A DNA stretch of 64,000 nt from Streptomyces huiliensis (GTDB lineage: Bacteria; Actinomycetota; Actinomycetes; Streptomycetales; Streptomycetaceae). The translations under genes and the position numbers were made by a program. Below, piece after piece: positions 1-9,719 of the stretch. The notes under the pieces were generated by a model that was given only the letters and a program-made list of their open reading frames with translations, was not told the origin of the DNA and searched no databases. Location: contig NZ_JAIQLH010000059.1 of NCBI RefSeq assembly GCF_020037025.1, forward strand, positions 1-64,000, written 5' to 3'. The first letter of the stretch is position 1, and each line of letters begins with the position of its first letter.

Positions 1-312
1 GGCGGCCGGAGCGGCCGGGGCCTGCGCGGGCGCGGCGGGGGCCGCGGGCGGCTGCGGGGGAGCGGCCGGGGCGGCGGGAGCCGTACCCCCGGTCACGTCC
101 TGCCGAGCGGCGGGCGAACTCGCGTCCTTGCCCGGCTTGTAGTCGGCGAAGAAGTCCCACCAGGCTCGGTCGACCGAGTTCGGGTCCTGGAGGTACTGCT
201 GGTAGATCTCGTCGACGAGCCACTCATTTGGACCGAACACATCAGCAGGGCTCTTGCCCTGCCCGTCTTGGTCGGTCGAAGTGCTCGAGGTGTTCGGGGA
301 CTGTGGCGACAC
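1..312 (-). CDS. kgd: Multifunctional 2-oxoglutarate decarboxylase/dehydrogenase E1-E2 (N-terminal fragment)
   Basis: Only the first 104 codons are present; the gene runs off the left edge. The product begins MSPQSPNTSS and contains PNEWLVDEIYQQYLQD followed by VDRAWWDFFADYKPG. This is the N-terminal E1 interaction segment of the actinobacterial fused 2-oxoglutarate dehydrogenase (Kgd/SucA of the TCA cycle). An Ala/Pro-rich linker follows and reaches the edge, as expected before the E2-like acyltransferase domain. The start is GTG at 312, with AAGAGGG about 11 nt upstream. A minus-strand TAGCCT at 368-363 could be the -10 element, giving a leader of about 45 nt. The fused E1-E2 arrangement is family knowledge; the catalytic domains lie outside the window. 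Confidence 0.93.
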   Translation of the reverse strand, partial: MSPQSPNTSSTSTDQDGQGKSPADVFGPNEWLVDEIYQQYLQDPNSVDRAWWDFFADYKPGKDASSPAARQDVTGGTAPAAPAAPPQPPAAPAAPAQAPAAPAA

Positions 313-573
313 GGCGGCAACCGCCCTCTTCCGCTTCCTAAGGTGGTGGACAGCGGGAATAAAGGCTACGCCTGTCCGCTGCCCTGATGCAGGCCACCGG
401 GGCCAGTCGTCGCGCAAGTCACACTTGGTCCCGCGTTTCAGGGCATGACTTGGCGGGAAACACCCGAGGTTTCGCACTCCCCGACTGTTTCCGACCCCTC
501 CGTGGGTACGCGGAATGGTGCCCCACATCCGGATGAACGTGTGCTTCCGTCTTCGACCCTACGTCAACTCGGA

Positions 574-1665
574 TCACGAGGCTCGTCCTGGAAGAGTGAC
601 CCGGATCCGGCAGCCCCGCGGGGATTCGGCCACGCCGATGCTGCCGCCGTGCAGGTCGACCGCCCAGCGGGCGATGGCGAGCCCCAGCCCCGTCCCCCCG
701 TCGCTGCCCGGCCCGTGCTGCCCGGAGCCGCCCCGGTTGAACCGCTCGAAGACCCGGTGCCGCTCGGCCGGCGGGATGCCCGGGCCCTCGTCCAGCACCT
801 CCAGGTCCAGCGACTGCGGCCCCTCGCCGCGCCGCGCCCGGACCGTCACGCGGCCGTGCGGGGGGCTGTGCCGGACGGCGTTCTCCACCAGGTTGGCGAC
901 GACCTGGTGCAGCCGCTCCGCGTCCGCGTGGGCGGTCAGGTCGGGCGGCGAGACGTCCAGGTGCAGGTGGACGTCCTTGCGGGCGGCCCGCGGCGCGGCG
1001 CCGGTGCCGCAGGCGATGCTGGTCTCCTTCAGCACCTGCGCGAGGTACGGCCAGACCTCGAAGCCGCGGGCGTGCAAGGGCACGACACCGTTGTCGAGCC
1101 GGGACAGGTCGAGTAACTGCTCCACCAGCCGCCCCAGCCGTTCGGTCTGCTGGAGGGCGGCCCGCATGGTCTCCGGGTCGGCGGCCGAGACGCCGTCCAC
1201 CACGTTCTCCAGCACCGCGCGCAGCCCGGCGATCGGCGTGCGCAGCTCGTGCGAGACGTTGGCGACCAGCTCCTTGCGGTGGGTGTCCACCGCCTCCAGG
1301 TCGGCCGCCATCCGGTTGAAGGCGTGCGCCAGGTCGCCGAACTCGTCCCGCCGCCCGTCCCGCACCCGCCGGGTGTAGTCACCGTGCGCCATCGCCCGGG
1401 TGACCTCGGTCATCTCGTCCAGCGGCGCGGTCAGGCCGTGCGCCACGAACTGGGTGATCAGCAGCGAGGCGATGATCGAGAAGACGGTGATCACGCGCAG
1501 CCCGGTCGCCGACCGGAACGCGACGAACACCAGGAACGTCGTGATCACCACCGAGCCGACCACCAGCCACCCGAGCGCGGCCTTGACCGACCGGTAGGGG
1601 TCCAGCGGGCGCAGCGCCTCCCAGGCCCGGTTCAGCAGACCCGGCCGCGGACAGCCGGTCGTCAT
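574..1665 (-). CDS. Sensor histidine kinase, OmpR-partner type
   Basis: A 363-residue membrane kinase. Two transmembrane helices (about residues 32-50 and 58-77) are joined by only a few residues, so there is no real extracytoplasmic domain and the signal is probably sensed in the membrane. Then come HAMP (about 75-128), HisKA with the phosphoacceptor H139 in VSHELRTP, and HATPase_c with N262 in NLVENAVRHS, DEGPGI (292-297) and GTGLGLA. Its partner is the response regulator immediately upstream; the pair should be co-transcribed. The start is ATG 1665, with GAGGGGCG upstream. A longer reading from 1785 would overlap the regulator and add only His/Gly/Arg low-complexity sequence. The signal is not predictable. 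Synteny with the kgd-to-lon interval of other streptomycetes is from memory. Confidence 0.93.
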   Translation of the reverse strand: MTTGCPRPGLLNRAWEALRPLDPYRSVKAALGWLVVGSVVITTFLVFVAFRSATGLRVITVFSIIASLLITQFVAHGLTAPLDEMTEVTRAMAHGDYTRRVRDGRRDEFGDLAHAFNRMAADLEAVDTHRKELVANVSHELRTPIAGLRAVLENVVDGVSAADPETMRAALQQTERLGRLVEQLLDLSRLDNGVVPLHARGFEVWPYLAQVLKETSIACGTGAAPRAARKDVHLHLDVSPPDLTAHADAERLHQVVANLVENAVRHSPPHGRVTVRARRGEGPQSLDLEVLDEGPGIPPAERHRVFERFNRGGSGQHGPGSDGGTGLGLAIARWAVDLHGGSIGVAESPRGCRIRVTLPGRAS

Positions 1666-1750
1666 CGCGCGCCCGCGCCCCTCGTGCCCGTTCCCGCCGC
1701 TCCGGTACCCGCGCCTGCGCCCGTGCCGATGCCCGTGCCCATGCCCGTGC

Positions 1751-2488
1751 TCATGCCGCCGGAGTCTCCAGCGCGTACCCCACACCGTGCACCGTCCGGA
1801 TCCGCTCCGCGCCGATCTTCCGGCGCAGCGCCTTGATGTGGCTGTCGACGGTCCGGGTGCCGGAGGCGTCCGCCCAGTCCCACACCTCGGCCAGCAGCTG
1901 CTCCCGCGAGAGCACGGCGCGCGGGGTGTTCGCCAGGCAGACCAGCAGGTCGAACTCGGTCGGCGTCAGGTGCACGTCCGCGCCGCGCACCCGCACCCGC
2001 CGCTGCGCGTGGTCGATCTCCAGCTCGCCCAGCCGCAGGATCCCGCTGCGCGGGGTGTGCGCGGCGAGCGTCGCCCGCTCCACCCGTCTCAGCAGGACGT
2101 GCACCCGGGCCGCCAGCTCGCGCATGGAGAACGGCTTGGTCATGTAGTCGTCCGCGCCGACGCCCAGCCCGACCAGCATGTCGGTCTCGTCGTCGCGCGC
2201 GGTGAGCATCAGCACCGGCACCGGGCGCCGGGCCTGTACCCGCCGGCACACCTCCAGGCCGTCGTAGCCCGGCAGCATCACGTCCAGCACCAGCAGGTCC
2301 GGCTGCCACGCCTCGGTGGTGTCCACGGCCGCGGGCCCGTCGCCCGCGGTCCGCACCTGGAAGCCCTCGGCCCGCAGCCGCGCCGCGATGGCGTCGGCGA
2401 TGGTCCGGTCGTCCTCGACGATCAGTACCCGCCGCTGCGCCCCGGCGGAGGCTCCGGCGCCGCTCGGGCCCGTGTGTGTCTGCTCCAT
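1751..2488 (-). CDS. Response regulator, OmpR/PhoB family
   Basis: A 245-residue DNA-binding regulator, cognate to the downstream kinase. The receiver domain (about 20-132) has acidic residues E25, D26 and D27, phosphoacceptor D69 in LLVLDVMLPG, T96 in MLTARDD and K118 in TKPFSMRE. The C-terminal winged helix (about 150-242) has the OmpR signature LTPTEFDLL and ends RTVHGVGYALE. The gene starts at ATG 2488. An 85-bp gap to the kinase holds imperfect repeats of a GGGCAT/GGGCAC-type hexamer (1690-1750), which also blur the kinase start. The regulon is unknown. Confidence 0.95.
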   Translation of the reverse strand: MEQTHTGPSGAGASAGAQRRVLIVEDDRTIADAIAARLRAEGFQVRTAGDGPAAVDTTEAWQPDLLVLDVMLPGYDGLEVCRRVQARRPVPVLMLTARDDETDMLVGLGVGADDYMTKPFSMRELAARVHVLLRRVERATLAAHTPRSGILRLGELEIDHAQRRVRVRGADVHLTPTEFDLLVCLANTPRAVLSREQLLAEVWDWADASGTRTVDSHIKALRRKIGAERIRTVHGVGYALETPAA

Positions 2489-2578
2489 GTGCCCCGCCCC
2501 TAGCCGTCGTCCCCAGCGTCTTCCGGTGCCGGTCCTCCCACTGTGGCAAGCAGGGTACGGGCAGGTGGCGGGGGACGG

Positions 2579-3310
2579 CTACGCGGCGAGGACGGCGAGG
2601 TGGACGACGTCGGGGACGCCTCGGGCAACGATGATCTCTTCGGTGGTTACCCCGGCGAACCCGGCATTCCGGAGGGCTTCCTCGAACGCGGCGGACGGTT
2701 GTGCGGACCACACGGCGAGCACTCCGCCGGGACGGAGCCGGGCGCGGCAGGCGGCGAGGCCGGTGGGGGAGTAGAGGCTCTTGTTGTCGTCGGTGACGGT
2801 CCAGTCGGGGCCGTTGTCGATGTCGAGGCAGATCGCGTCGTAGGCGGACGTCCGGTCGGCGGCGGGAGCGTCCAGGTACGCGAGGAGGTCCGCCTCCTCG
2901 ATCCGCACCCGCGGGTCGGCCAGGGCCGCGCCCGAGACGGCGGACAGCGGGCCCGTGCGGTGCCAGTCGATCACCGCCCGCTCCCGCTCCACGACGGTGA
3001 TCCGCCCCCAGCGCGGCTCCGCCGCCGCGTGGGCCAGCGAGAAGCCCACGCCCAGCCCGCCGATCAGCACCGCGGGCTCCGGCCGCCCGGGCGGCAGCGC
3101 CTTCAGCGCCGCGTCCACCAGCAGCCGCTCGGAGCGGCCGTCCGAGGTGTCCATCAGGAAGCAGCCGTTCGCGATGATCTCGTAGACCGGCGGGGTCCCC
3201 TCCTCCGCTTCCGCCGGGCCGCGCCGGCGCAGGACGACCTCTCCGTACGGGCCGTCGCGGCGGTCGAGGGTGGTGGTCACGGGATCGTTCGGGACATACG
3301 GGACGGGCAC
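2579..3310 (-). CDS. Spermidine-synthase-like SAM-fold protein
   Basis: A 243-residue protein with the Rossmann motif VLIGGLGVGFSL (about residues 81-92), an acidic strand-2 end (TVVERERAVIDWH) and LDIDNGPDW, as in the spermidine synthase-like branch of methyltransferase folds. The true reaction (aminopropyl or methyl transfer) cannot be read from sequence. GTG 3310 is chosen because CCGGAGG sits 6 nt upstream; an ATG at 3349 would place this ribosome site inside the gene. It follows the two-component pair on the same strand but upstream of it with a 90-bp gap, so it could be the first gene of that transcription unit. It is divergent from the rhomboid-like gene. Confidence 0.8.
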   Translation of the reverse strand: MPVPYVPNDPVTTTLDRRDGPYGEVVLRRRGPAEAEEGTPPVYEIIANGCFLMDTSDGRSERLLVDAALKALPPGRPEPAVLIGGLGVGFSLAHAAAEPRWGRITVVERERAVIDWHRTGPLSAVSGAALADPRVRIEEADLLAYLDAPAADRTSAYDAICLDIDNGPDWTVTDDNKSLYSPTGLAACRARLRPGGVLAVWSAQPSAAFEEALRNAGFAGVTTEEIIVARGVPDVVHLAVLAA

Positions 3311-3519
3311 GGGAAACCTCCGGAGACCGTTGATGTTCGACGGACGCACCCGAAGGCTATGAGAAGGCCGGGACGTCGGCGGGCGTGCGCTTGTTCACGG
3401 CCCGAAGGCGGGTCGGCGGGCCGCCCGGGCCCGTACTGTTCGTACTGCGGCCCGCCGCCGGGCGGGCCGTCCATGGAACAGGAACGGACCGGAACGGAAA
3501 CGGAAGGGAGCCCGGCCGA

Positions 3520-4722
3520 GTGACCGCCGCTGATCCCGCCGACGCCGCCGAGCCGGGCGCGCCCGCGCCGGACGACGGCACCGCCACCGGACGGCGGCCG
3601 GAACGCCCGCGGAGACCCCGTTCCCGGTCCGGCGGCTTGCGGCAGATGGTCCCCACCCCCCGGGCCACGCCCTTCACCTTCTGCTACGGCCTCGTCCTGC
3701 TCGCGACCGCCGTCTACGCCGAGCTCGGCGACGAGTCCACCGTCAACCAGCTGCTCCGCGACTCCAGTACGGACGCGGCCCACCTGGCCGACCGGCCGCT
3801 GGTCGTCCTGTTCGCCAGCGCCCTCTGGATCGCCGGCGGGCTCTGGTCCTTCTTCGGCTGGGCGTTCGCCCCGGTGCTCGGCGCTCTGGAACGGCGCGTG
3901 GGCGGGCTGCGTACGGCCGGCGTCTTCCTGCTCGGCCATGTGCTGGCCACCCTGGCCACGGAGCTGCCGGTGGCCGGCGCGGTCGCCGCGGGCCGGCTGC
4001 CGGCCGACTCCCTGCACCGGCTCGACTACGGCATCAGCTTCGGCCTGATGGCCTGCCTCGGCGCGCTCGCGAGCCTCCAGCGCCCGCCCTGGAAGTGGGG
4101 CCTGCTGGGCGCCGCGTCCCTGATGTGTGCCCAGGACCTGGTCGAGTTCGCCGATCCGCTGGCCAGCTGGGGGCATCCCATCGCCCTGCTGGCGGGGGTC
4201 GCGTCCGAGGTGCTACTGCGGGGGGACGTACGGGAGGGGGCGCCGGTGCCGGTGCCGCGGGCTCCCCTCCGGCCCGCGGCGGCCGAGACCGCCGGCGCCG
4301 GGACCGACGGGGCTCTGGCCGGTGGCCGTTCGTCGAGCGGCCACGGCACCACCGCCCCGCGAGGCCCGGAAGCCTCAGCGGACGGTTCCGTCCCAGCTCC
4401 ACTCGCCGACGTGCCCCTCCCCGGGCCGCGCGAGGCGTCCGGTGGCACGGAGCAGGGCCCGGCCGGGCTCGTCCTCCGGCGGGACGGCGGGGAACAGCCG
4501 GCCGAGGGCGGGAGCGGCGAGCTCGGCCGGCGGGGTCCAGTCGACGCCCAGGCCGGCGGCGATGTCGTGGGTGTGGACGAGGGTCTCCACCACGCCCATG
4601 GCCGCGAAGCCGGGCCCGTCGGAGTGGCCCCAGGGGTGCCAGGCCCGGTCCTCGGGCGTGGCGGCGCGGACGGCGGCGGCGAGGAACGACGCCGCGACGC
4701 GGACGCCCTCCAGTCGGGCTGA
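3520..4722 (+). CDS. Rhomboid-like integral membrane protein with 3' antisense overlap
   Basis: A disordered Arg/Pro/Asp-rich N-terminus (1-42) precedes about six hydrophobic segments between residues 50 and 235. They include DRPLVVLFASALWIAGG, a GISFG motif (S173) and WGHPIALLAG (H219). This layout matches the actinobacterial rhomboid-like family; S173 and H219 sit where a rhomboid Ser/His dyad would be, but protease activity is unproven. GTG 3520 has GGAAGGGAG 9 nt upstream. After about residue 240 the frame becomes Ala/Gly/Pro-rich and reads antisense through 348 bp of the convergent gene ending at 4375. All three plus frames stay open to at least 4722, so the overlap is forced by lack of stops. 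The C-terminal 115 residues may not be conserved. Confidence 0.75.
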   Translation: MTAADPADAAEPGAPAPDDGTATGRRPERPRRPRSRSGGLRQMVPTPRATPFTFCYGLVLLATAVYAELGDESTVNQLLRDSSTDAAHLADRPLVVLFASALWIAGGLWSFFGWAFAPVLGALERRVGGLRTAGVFLLGHVLATLATELPVAGAVAAGRLPADSLHRLDYGISFGLMACLGALASLQRPPWKWGLLGAASLMCAQDLVEFADPLASWGHPIALLAGVASEVLLRGDVREGAPVPVPRAPLRPAAAETAGAGTDGALAGGRSSSGHGTTAPRGPEASADGSVPAPLADVPLPGPREASGGTEQGPAGLVLRRDGGEQPAEGGSGELGRRGPVDAQAGGDVVGVDEGLHHAHGREAGPVGVAPGVPGPVLGRGGADGGGEERRRDADALQSG

Positions 4723-5001
4723 GACCGGGGCCTGCGGGTCGAGCGAGGCGAACAGGGTGATGTAGCGGTCCCGCGGCTTGGCGGTGAGGAGCCCCGCGTA
4801 TCCGGTGAGGCCCAGGGCCAGGTGGTCCAGGGTCGCGTGGCAGGACCACTCCAGCCGGCCGGCCGGCCGCGACCAGTCCGCGTCGGGGGCCAGGCCGTCC
4901 AGGAAGGCGGTGGCCCGCTCGGCGGTCTCGGTGACCAGGGAGGCCGGGTCGGCGGTCTCGGTGACCAGGGAGGCCCGGTCCAGCGCGATCGCGGTGCTCA
5001 C
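4375..5001 (-). CDS. Maleylpyruvate isomerase N-terminal (DinB-like) domain protein
   Basis: A 208-residue protein with the four-helix mycothiol-dependent maleylpyruvate isomerase/DinB-like fold. Visible features are RLEWSCHATLDHLALGLTGYA, a region with a histidine (HPWGHSDGPGF) and GVVETLVHTHDIAAGLG, where the HTHD motif supplies likely metal ligands. Members often act in mycothiol-dependent detoxification; the substrate is unknown. The start is GTG 5001 with GGAGGG upstream. It overlaps the stop of the upstream oxidoreductase by GTGA (4998-5001), so translation is probably coupled. Residues near 8-28 carry an in-frame tandem duplication (SLVTETADPA/SLVTETAERA). Its 3' end faces the rhomboid-like gene. 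Confidence 0.85.
   Translation of the reverse strand: MSTAIALDRASLVTETADPASLVTETAERATAFLDGLAPDADWSRPAGRLEWSCHATLDHLALGLTGYAGLLTAKPRDRYITLFASLDPQAPVSARLEGVRVAASFLAAAVRAATPEDRAWHPWGHSDGPGFAAMGVVETLVHTHDIAAGLGVDWTPPAELAAPALGRLFPAVPPEDEPGRALLRATGRLARPGEGHVGEWSWDGTVR
4921..4980. repeat. 30-bp in-frame tandem duplication
   Basis: Two adjacent 30-bp units (4921-4950 and 4951-4980) differ at a single base. They lie in the 5' end of the DinB-like gene and duplicate the peptide ASLVTETA(D/E). Because the length is 10 codons, the frame is kept. Near-identity suggests recent slippage. Confidence 0.95.
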
Positions 5002-5873
5002 GCGCGTCCCTCCGCCCGGACGAACTCCACCAGCCGGCCCCAGCTGTCGCCGCCGTGCCCGGCGTCGACGCCCCGCTGGACCAGGCCCCGGAACAGCTCC
5101 GGCAGGCCGGACGCGACCCCCCGCGCCTCGCTGGCGTGGGCGAGGTGCGCGATGGCGGCGAGGTGGACGTCCAGGGTGGCGTCGTCGCCCGGGTAGCTGC
5201 GGGCGTCGGCCTGCGGGGCGTAGGTGCTCATGAAGAACTCGACGGCACGCATCCAGCGGCCGGCGACCGCGGTGAAGGCCGCGGCCTTGCCCTCGCCGTC
5301 CGTCCCGACGAGCGCCACGCCGTGCGCCCAGCCGGTGAGTGAGGACCACATCAGGCCGAGCAGCGCGGTGTCGTAGAGCGAGGCCAGGGTGACGTCGGTG
5401 CCAAGGTCCACCGGGTCGCCGAGGGCGGCGAGCGTCGCGCGGTGCTCGGCGAGGGCCTCGGGGGAGCCGCTGTAGAGGAACATGAAGTCGGGGTTGCCCA
5501 CGCCGGGCGGGGTGGTCATGATCGCGCCGTCGAGGTAGCGGAAGCCGTGCTTCTCGGCCCAGTCGGCCGCCTCGGCGGCCTGCTCCGGCGTGCCGGAGGT
5601 GAGGTTGACGACGGTCCGGCCGGCCAGGTCGCCGGTCAGCGGGTCGAGGACCTCGTGGACGGTGTCGTAGGTGGCCAGGCAGACGACCACCAGGGGGCTC
5701 GCCGCCACGGCCGCGGCGGCGTCCGGGGCCTCGGCGGCGCCCTTCTCCACCAGGGCGGCGGCCTTGCCCGCCGTGCGGTTCCAGACGGTCGTGCGGTGGC
5801 CGGCCGCCAGGAACGCACCGGCCAGTGCGGTGCCCATCGAACCCAGGCCGAGGACGGTCACCTTCGTGCTCAT
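4998..5873 (-). CDS. NAD(P)-dependent 6PGDH-fold oxidoreductase (imine-reductase-like)
   Basis: A 291-residue beta-hydroxyacid-dehydrogenase-type reductase. The N-terminal GLGSMG nucleotide motif (residues 9-14) is followed by VWNRT at the end of strand 2, which favours NADPH. VVVCLATYDTV, VVNLTSGTP and a helical C-terminal domain (about 165-285) complete the fold. It resembles the imine reductase branch more than 6-phosphogluconate dehydrogenase; the substrate is unknown. The start is ATG 5873, with only a weak ribosome site. It is the first gene of a two-gene operon with the DinB-like protein and is divergent from a GlxA-type regulator, which may control it. A paralogue lies at 16672-17625. 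Confidence 0.88.
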   Translation of the reverse strand: MSTKVTVLGLGSMGTALAGAFLAAGHRTTVWNRTAGKAAALVEKGAAEAPDAAAAVAASPLVVVCLATYDTVHEVLDPLTGDLAGRTVVNLTSGTPEQAAEAADWAEKHGFRYLDGAIMTTPPGVGNPDFMFLYSGSPEALAEHRATLAALGDPVDLGTDVTLASLYDTALLGLMWSSLTGWAHGVALVGTDGEGKAAAFTAVAGRWMRAVEFFMSTYAPQADARSYPGDDATLDVHLAAIAHLAHASEARGVASGLPELFRGLVQRGVDAGHGGDSWGRLVEFVRAEGRA

Positions 5874-6004
5874 GGAAAAGTCACCCGTTTCATGCGGAAG
5901 TGCTGCGGTGTGAGAACTGATGCGACATCAGCGGAAGTTGTCGCGGTTCGCGCGGAAGTGCTCTCGCGTGACCCCTACGTTTCCACCGCCCGCGCGGCCC
6001 CGAC

Positions 6005-6057
6005 AGTGGCAGGGCTGCCCGCCTCCGCAAAATTCCTGCCACTCCTGCCACTAGGCT
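6005..6057 (+). promoter_or_regulatory. Candidate operator and leaderless promoter of the GlxA-type regulator
   Basis: CCTGCCACT occurs twice in tandem (6035-6043 and 6044-6052), with an inverted copy AGTGGCAGG at 6005-6013. TAGGCT (6052-6057) fits a -10 element that would start the transcript at about 6064, one base before the ATG, and there is no ribosome site. The repeats straddle the -35/-10 region, so autoregulation or control of the divergent operon is plausible. A further GCGGAAGT motif occurs at 5894, 5931 and 5952. Confidence 0.5.
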
Positions 6058-6064
6058 GGCCGGC

Positions 6065-7108
6065 ATGAGCGCTGGTTCCGTGGCCGTGGCAGTGATCGAC
6101 GACGACATCCCCTACTGGGACCTGTACGAACTGGGGGTCGTCTGCACGGTCTTCGGCATCCCGCACCCCGACCTCGCCGACCCCTGGTACGACCTCCGGC
6201 TGTGTGCCGCCGGCCCCTCCCCGGACCAGCCCCCGCCCGGCCCACTCGGCTTCACCCTGCGCACCCCCTACGGGCTGGAGGGGCTGGAGGGCGCGGACAC
6301 CGTGATCATCCCGTCGGTCCCCGAGGCGTGCGTCGACGGCGAGCGCGAACTGCCGGACGAGCTCCTCCGCGCGCTCCGACGCGCCGCCGACCGGGGCGCG
6401 CGCATGGTCTCCCTGTGCGCCGGAGCCTTCGCCCTGGCCGCCGCCGGGATCCTCGACGGCCGCCGGGCGACGGCCCATTGGATGCACACCGAGGCGCTGG
6501 CCCGCCGCCACCCCGAGGTGGAGGTGGACGACTCGGTGCTCTACGTGGACGACGGCTCCGTCCTCACCAGCGCCGGCGTCACGGCGGGGCTCGACCTCTG
6601 CCTTCACCTCGTCCGCCGCGACCTGGGCGCCCATGTCGCCAACCAGCTCGCCCGGCGGCTCGTCGTCCCGGCCCACCGCCCCGGCGGGCAGGCCCAGTTC
6701 GTGGAGGTCTCCGTCCCGGAGACCGGCGACGACGGCCTGGCGCCCGTCCTCCAGTGGGCGACCGAACGCCTCGACCAGCCCCTCACCGTCGACGACCTGG
6801 CCGCCCGCGCCGGCATGAGCCCCCGCACCTTCTTCCGCCGCCTCCAGGCCGCCACCGGCACCACCCCCCTCCAGTGGCTCCTCGCCCAGCGCCTGGCCCG
6901 CGCCCAGTCCCTCCTCGAAGCCACCGCCCTCCCCGTGGAGCGCGTCGGCGAACTGAGCGGCCTGGGCACGGCCGCCAACCTGCGCCGCCACTTCACGCTG
7001 CACTTCGGCATCACCCCGACGGACTACCGCCGGGCCTTCCCGGGGCACGGCGGGCGGTCCGTTCACGCGGGGCGGACGGCCCGGGCGGGGCGTCGGGTAG
7101 GGCACTGA
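6065..7108 (+). CDS. GlxA-family AraC transcriptional regulator
   Basis: A 347-residue regulator with an N-terminal DJ-1/PfpI-like domain (about 8-190) and a C-terminal AraC double helix-turn-helix (about 225-325). C118 in SLCAGAF occupies the nucleophile-elbow position of the DJ-1 fold. The AraC part shows DDLAARAGMSPRTFFRRLQAATG and FGITPTDYRRAF. The tail after residue 325 is basic and low complexity. It is divergent from the reductase/DinB-like operon, its most likely target. Initiation appears leaderless. Confidence 0.93.
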   Translation: MSAGSVAVAVIDDDIPYWDLYELGVVCTVFGIPHPDLADPWYDLRLCAAGPSPDQPPPGPLGFTLRTPYGLEGLEGADTVIIPSVPEACVDGERELPDELLRALRRAADRGARMVSLCAGAFALAAAGILDGRRATAHWMHTEALARRHPEVEVDDSVLYVDDGSVLTSAGVTAGLDLCLHLVRRDLGAHVANQLARRLVVPAHRPGGQAQFVEVSVPETGDDGLAPVLQWATERLDQPLTVDDLAARAGMSPRTFFRRLQAATGTTPLQWLLAQRLARAQSLLEATALPVERVGELSGLGTAANLRRHFTLHFGITPTDYRRAFPGHGGRSVHAGRTARAGRRVGH

Positions 7109-7144
7109 GGGGGTGGGGCCGGGGTGCCCCACCCCGCATCCCCC

Positions 7145-7162
7145 TGATCGCTCACGGCGAAC
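7145..7162 (+). promoter_or_regulatory. ClgR-type operator upstream of lon
   Basis: The 18-mer TGATCGCTCACGGCGAAC matches the actinobacterial ClgR consensus WNNWCGCYNANRGCGWWS (recalled from the literature) at every position. ClgR activates clp and lon in streptomycetes. The site lies 75-92 bp upstream of the lon start codon. Confidence 0.75.
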
Positions 7163-7195
7163 AAGCGCCCGGGAACATCCCCGCACTCACATGCA

Positions 7196-7214
7196 TTGAG
7201 TCTGCATAGCTCAA
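7196..7214 (+). promoter_or_regulatory. HAIR-like HspR site upstream of lon
   Basis: TTGAGT-N7-GCTCAA is close to the HAIR consensus CTTGAGT-N7-ACTCAAG bound by HspR, known to repress lon in Streptomyces. The arms TTGAG/CTCAA are perfectly inverted. The site lies 23-41 bp before the lon ATG, a position suited to repression. Confidence 0.75.
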
Positions 7215-7236
7215 CTTGCCTGCCGAAGGGGAGATC

Positions 7237-9645
<2,409 letters not shown>

Positions 9646-9666
9646 CCGGCTCGCGAACGAAAACTG

Positions 9667-9709
9667 ACGGACCGTCGGATCGTGGGAATGCCGCGATCCG
9701 GCGGTCCGT
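9667..9709 (+). terminator. Hairpin downstream of lon
   Basis: ACGGACCGTCGGATCG (9667-9682) is the inverted counterpart of 9694-9709, 16 bp with one G-U pair and an 11-nt loop, beginning 21 nt after the lon stop. There is no clear U-tract. It ends 10 nt before the next gene's GTG, so it might instead, or also, act as an operator. Confidence 0.6.
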
Positions 9710-9719
9710 TGTCGAATGT

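Noticed and set aside
445..1378. Plus-strand frames opposite the sensor kinase
   Set aside because: Shadows of a kinase with all conserved boxes on the minus strand.
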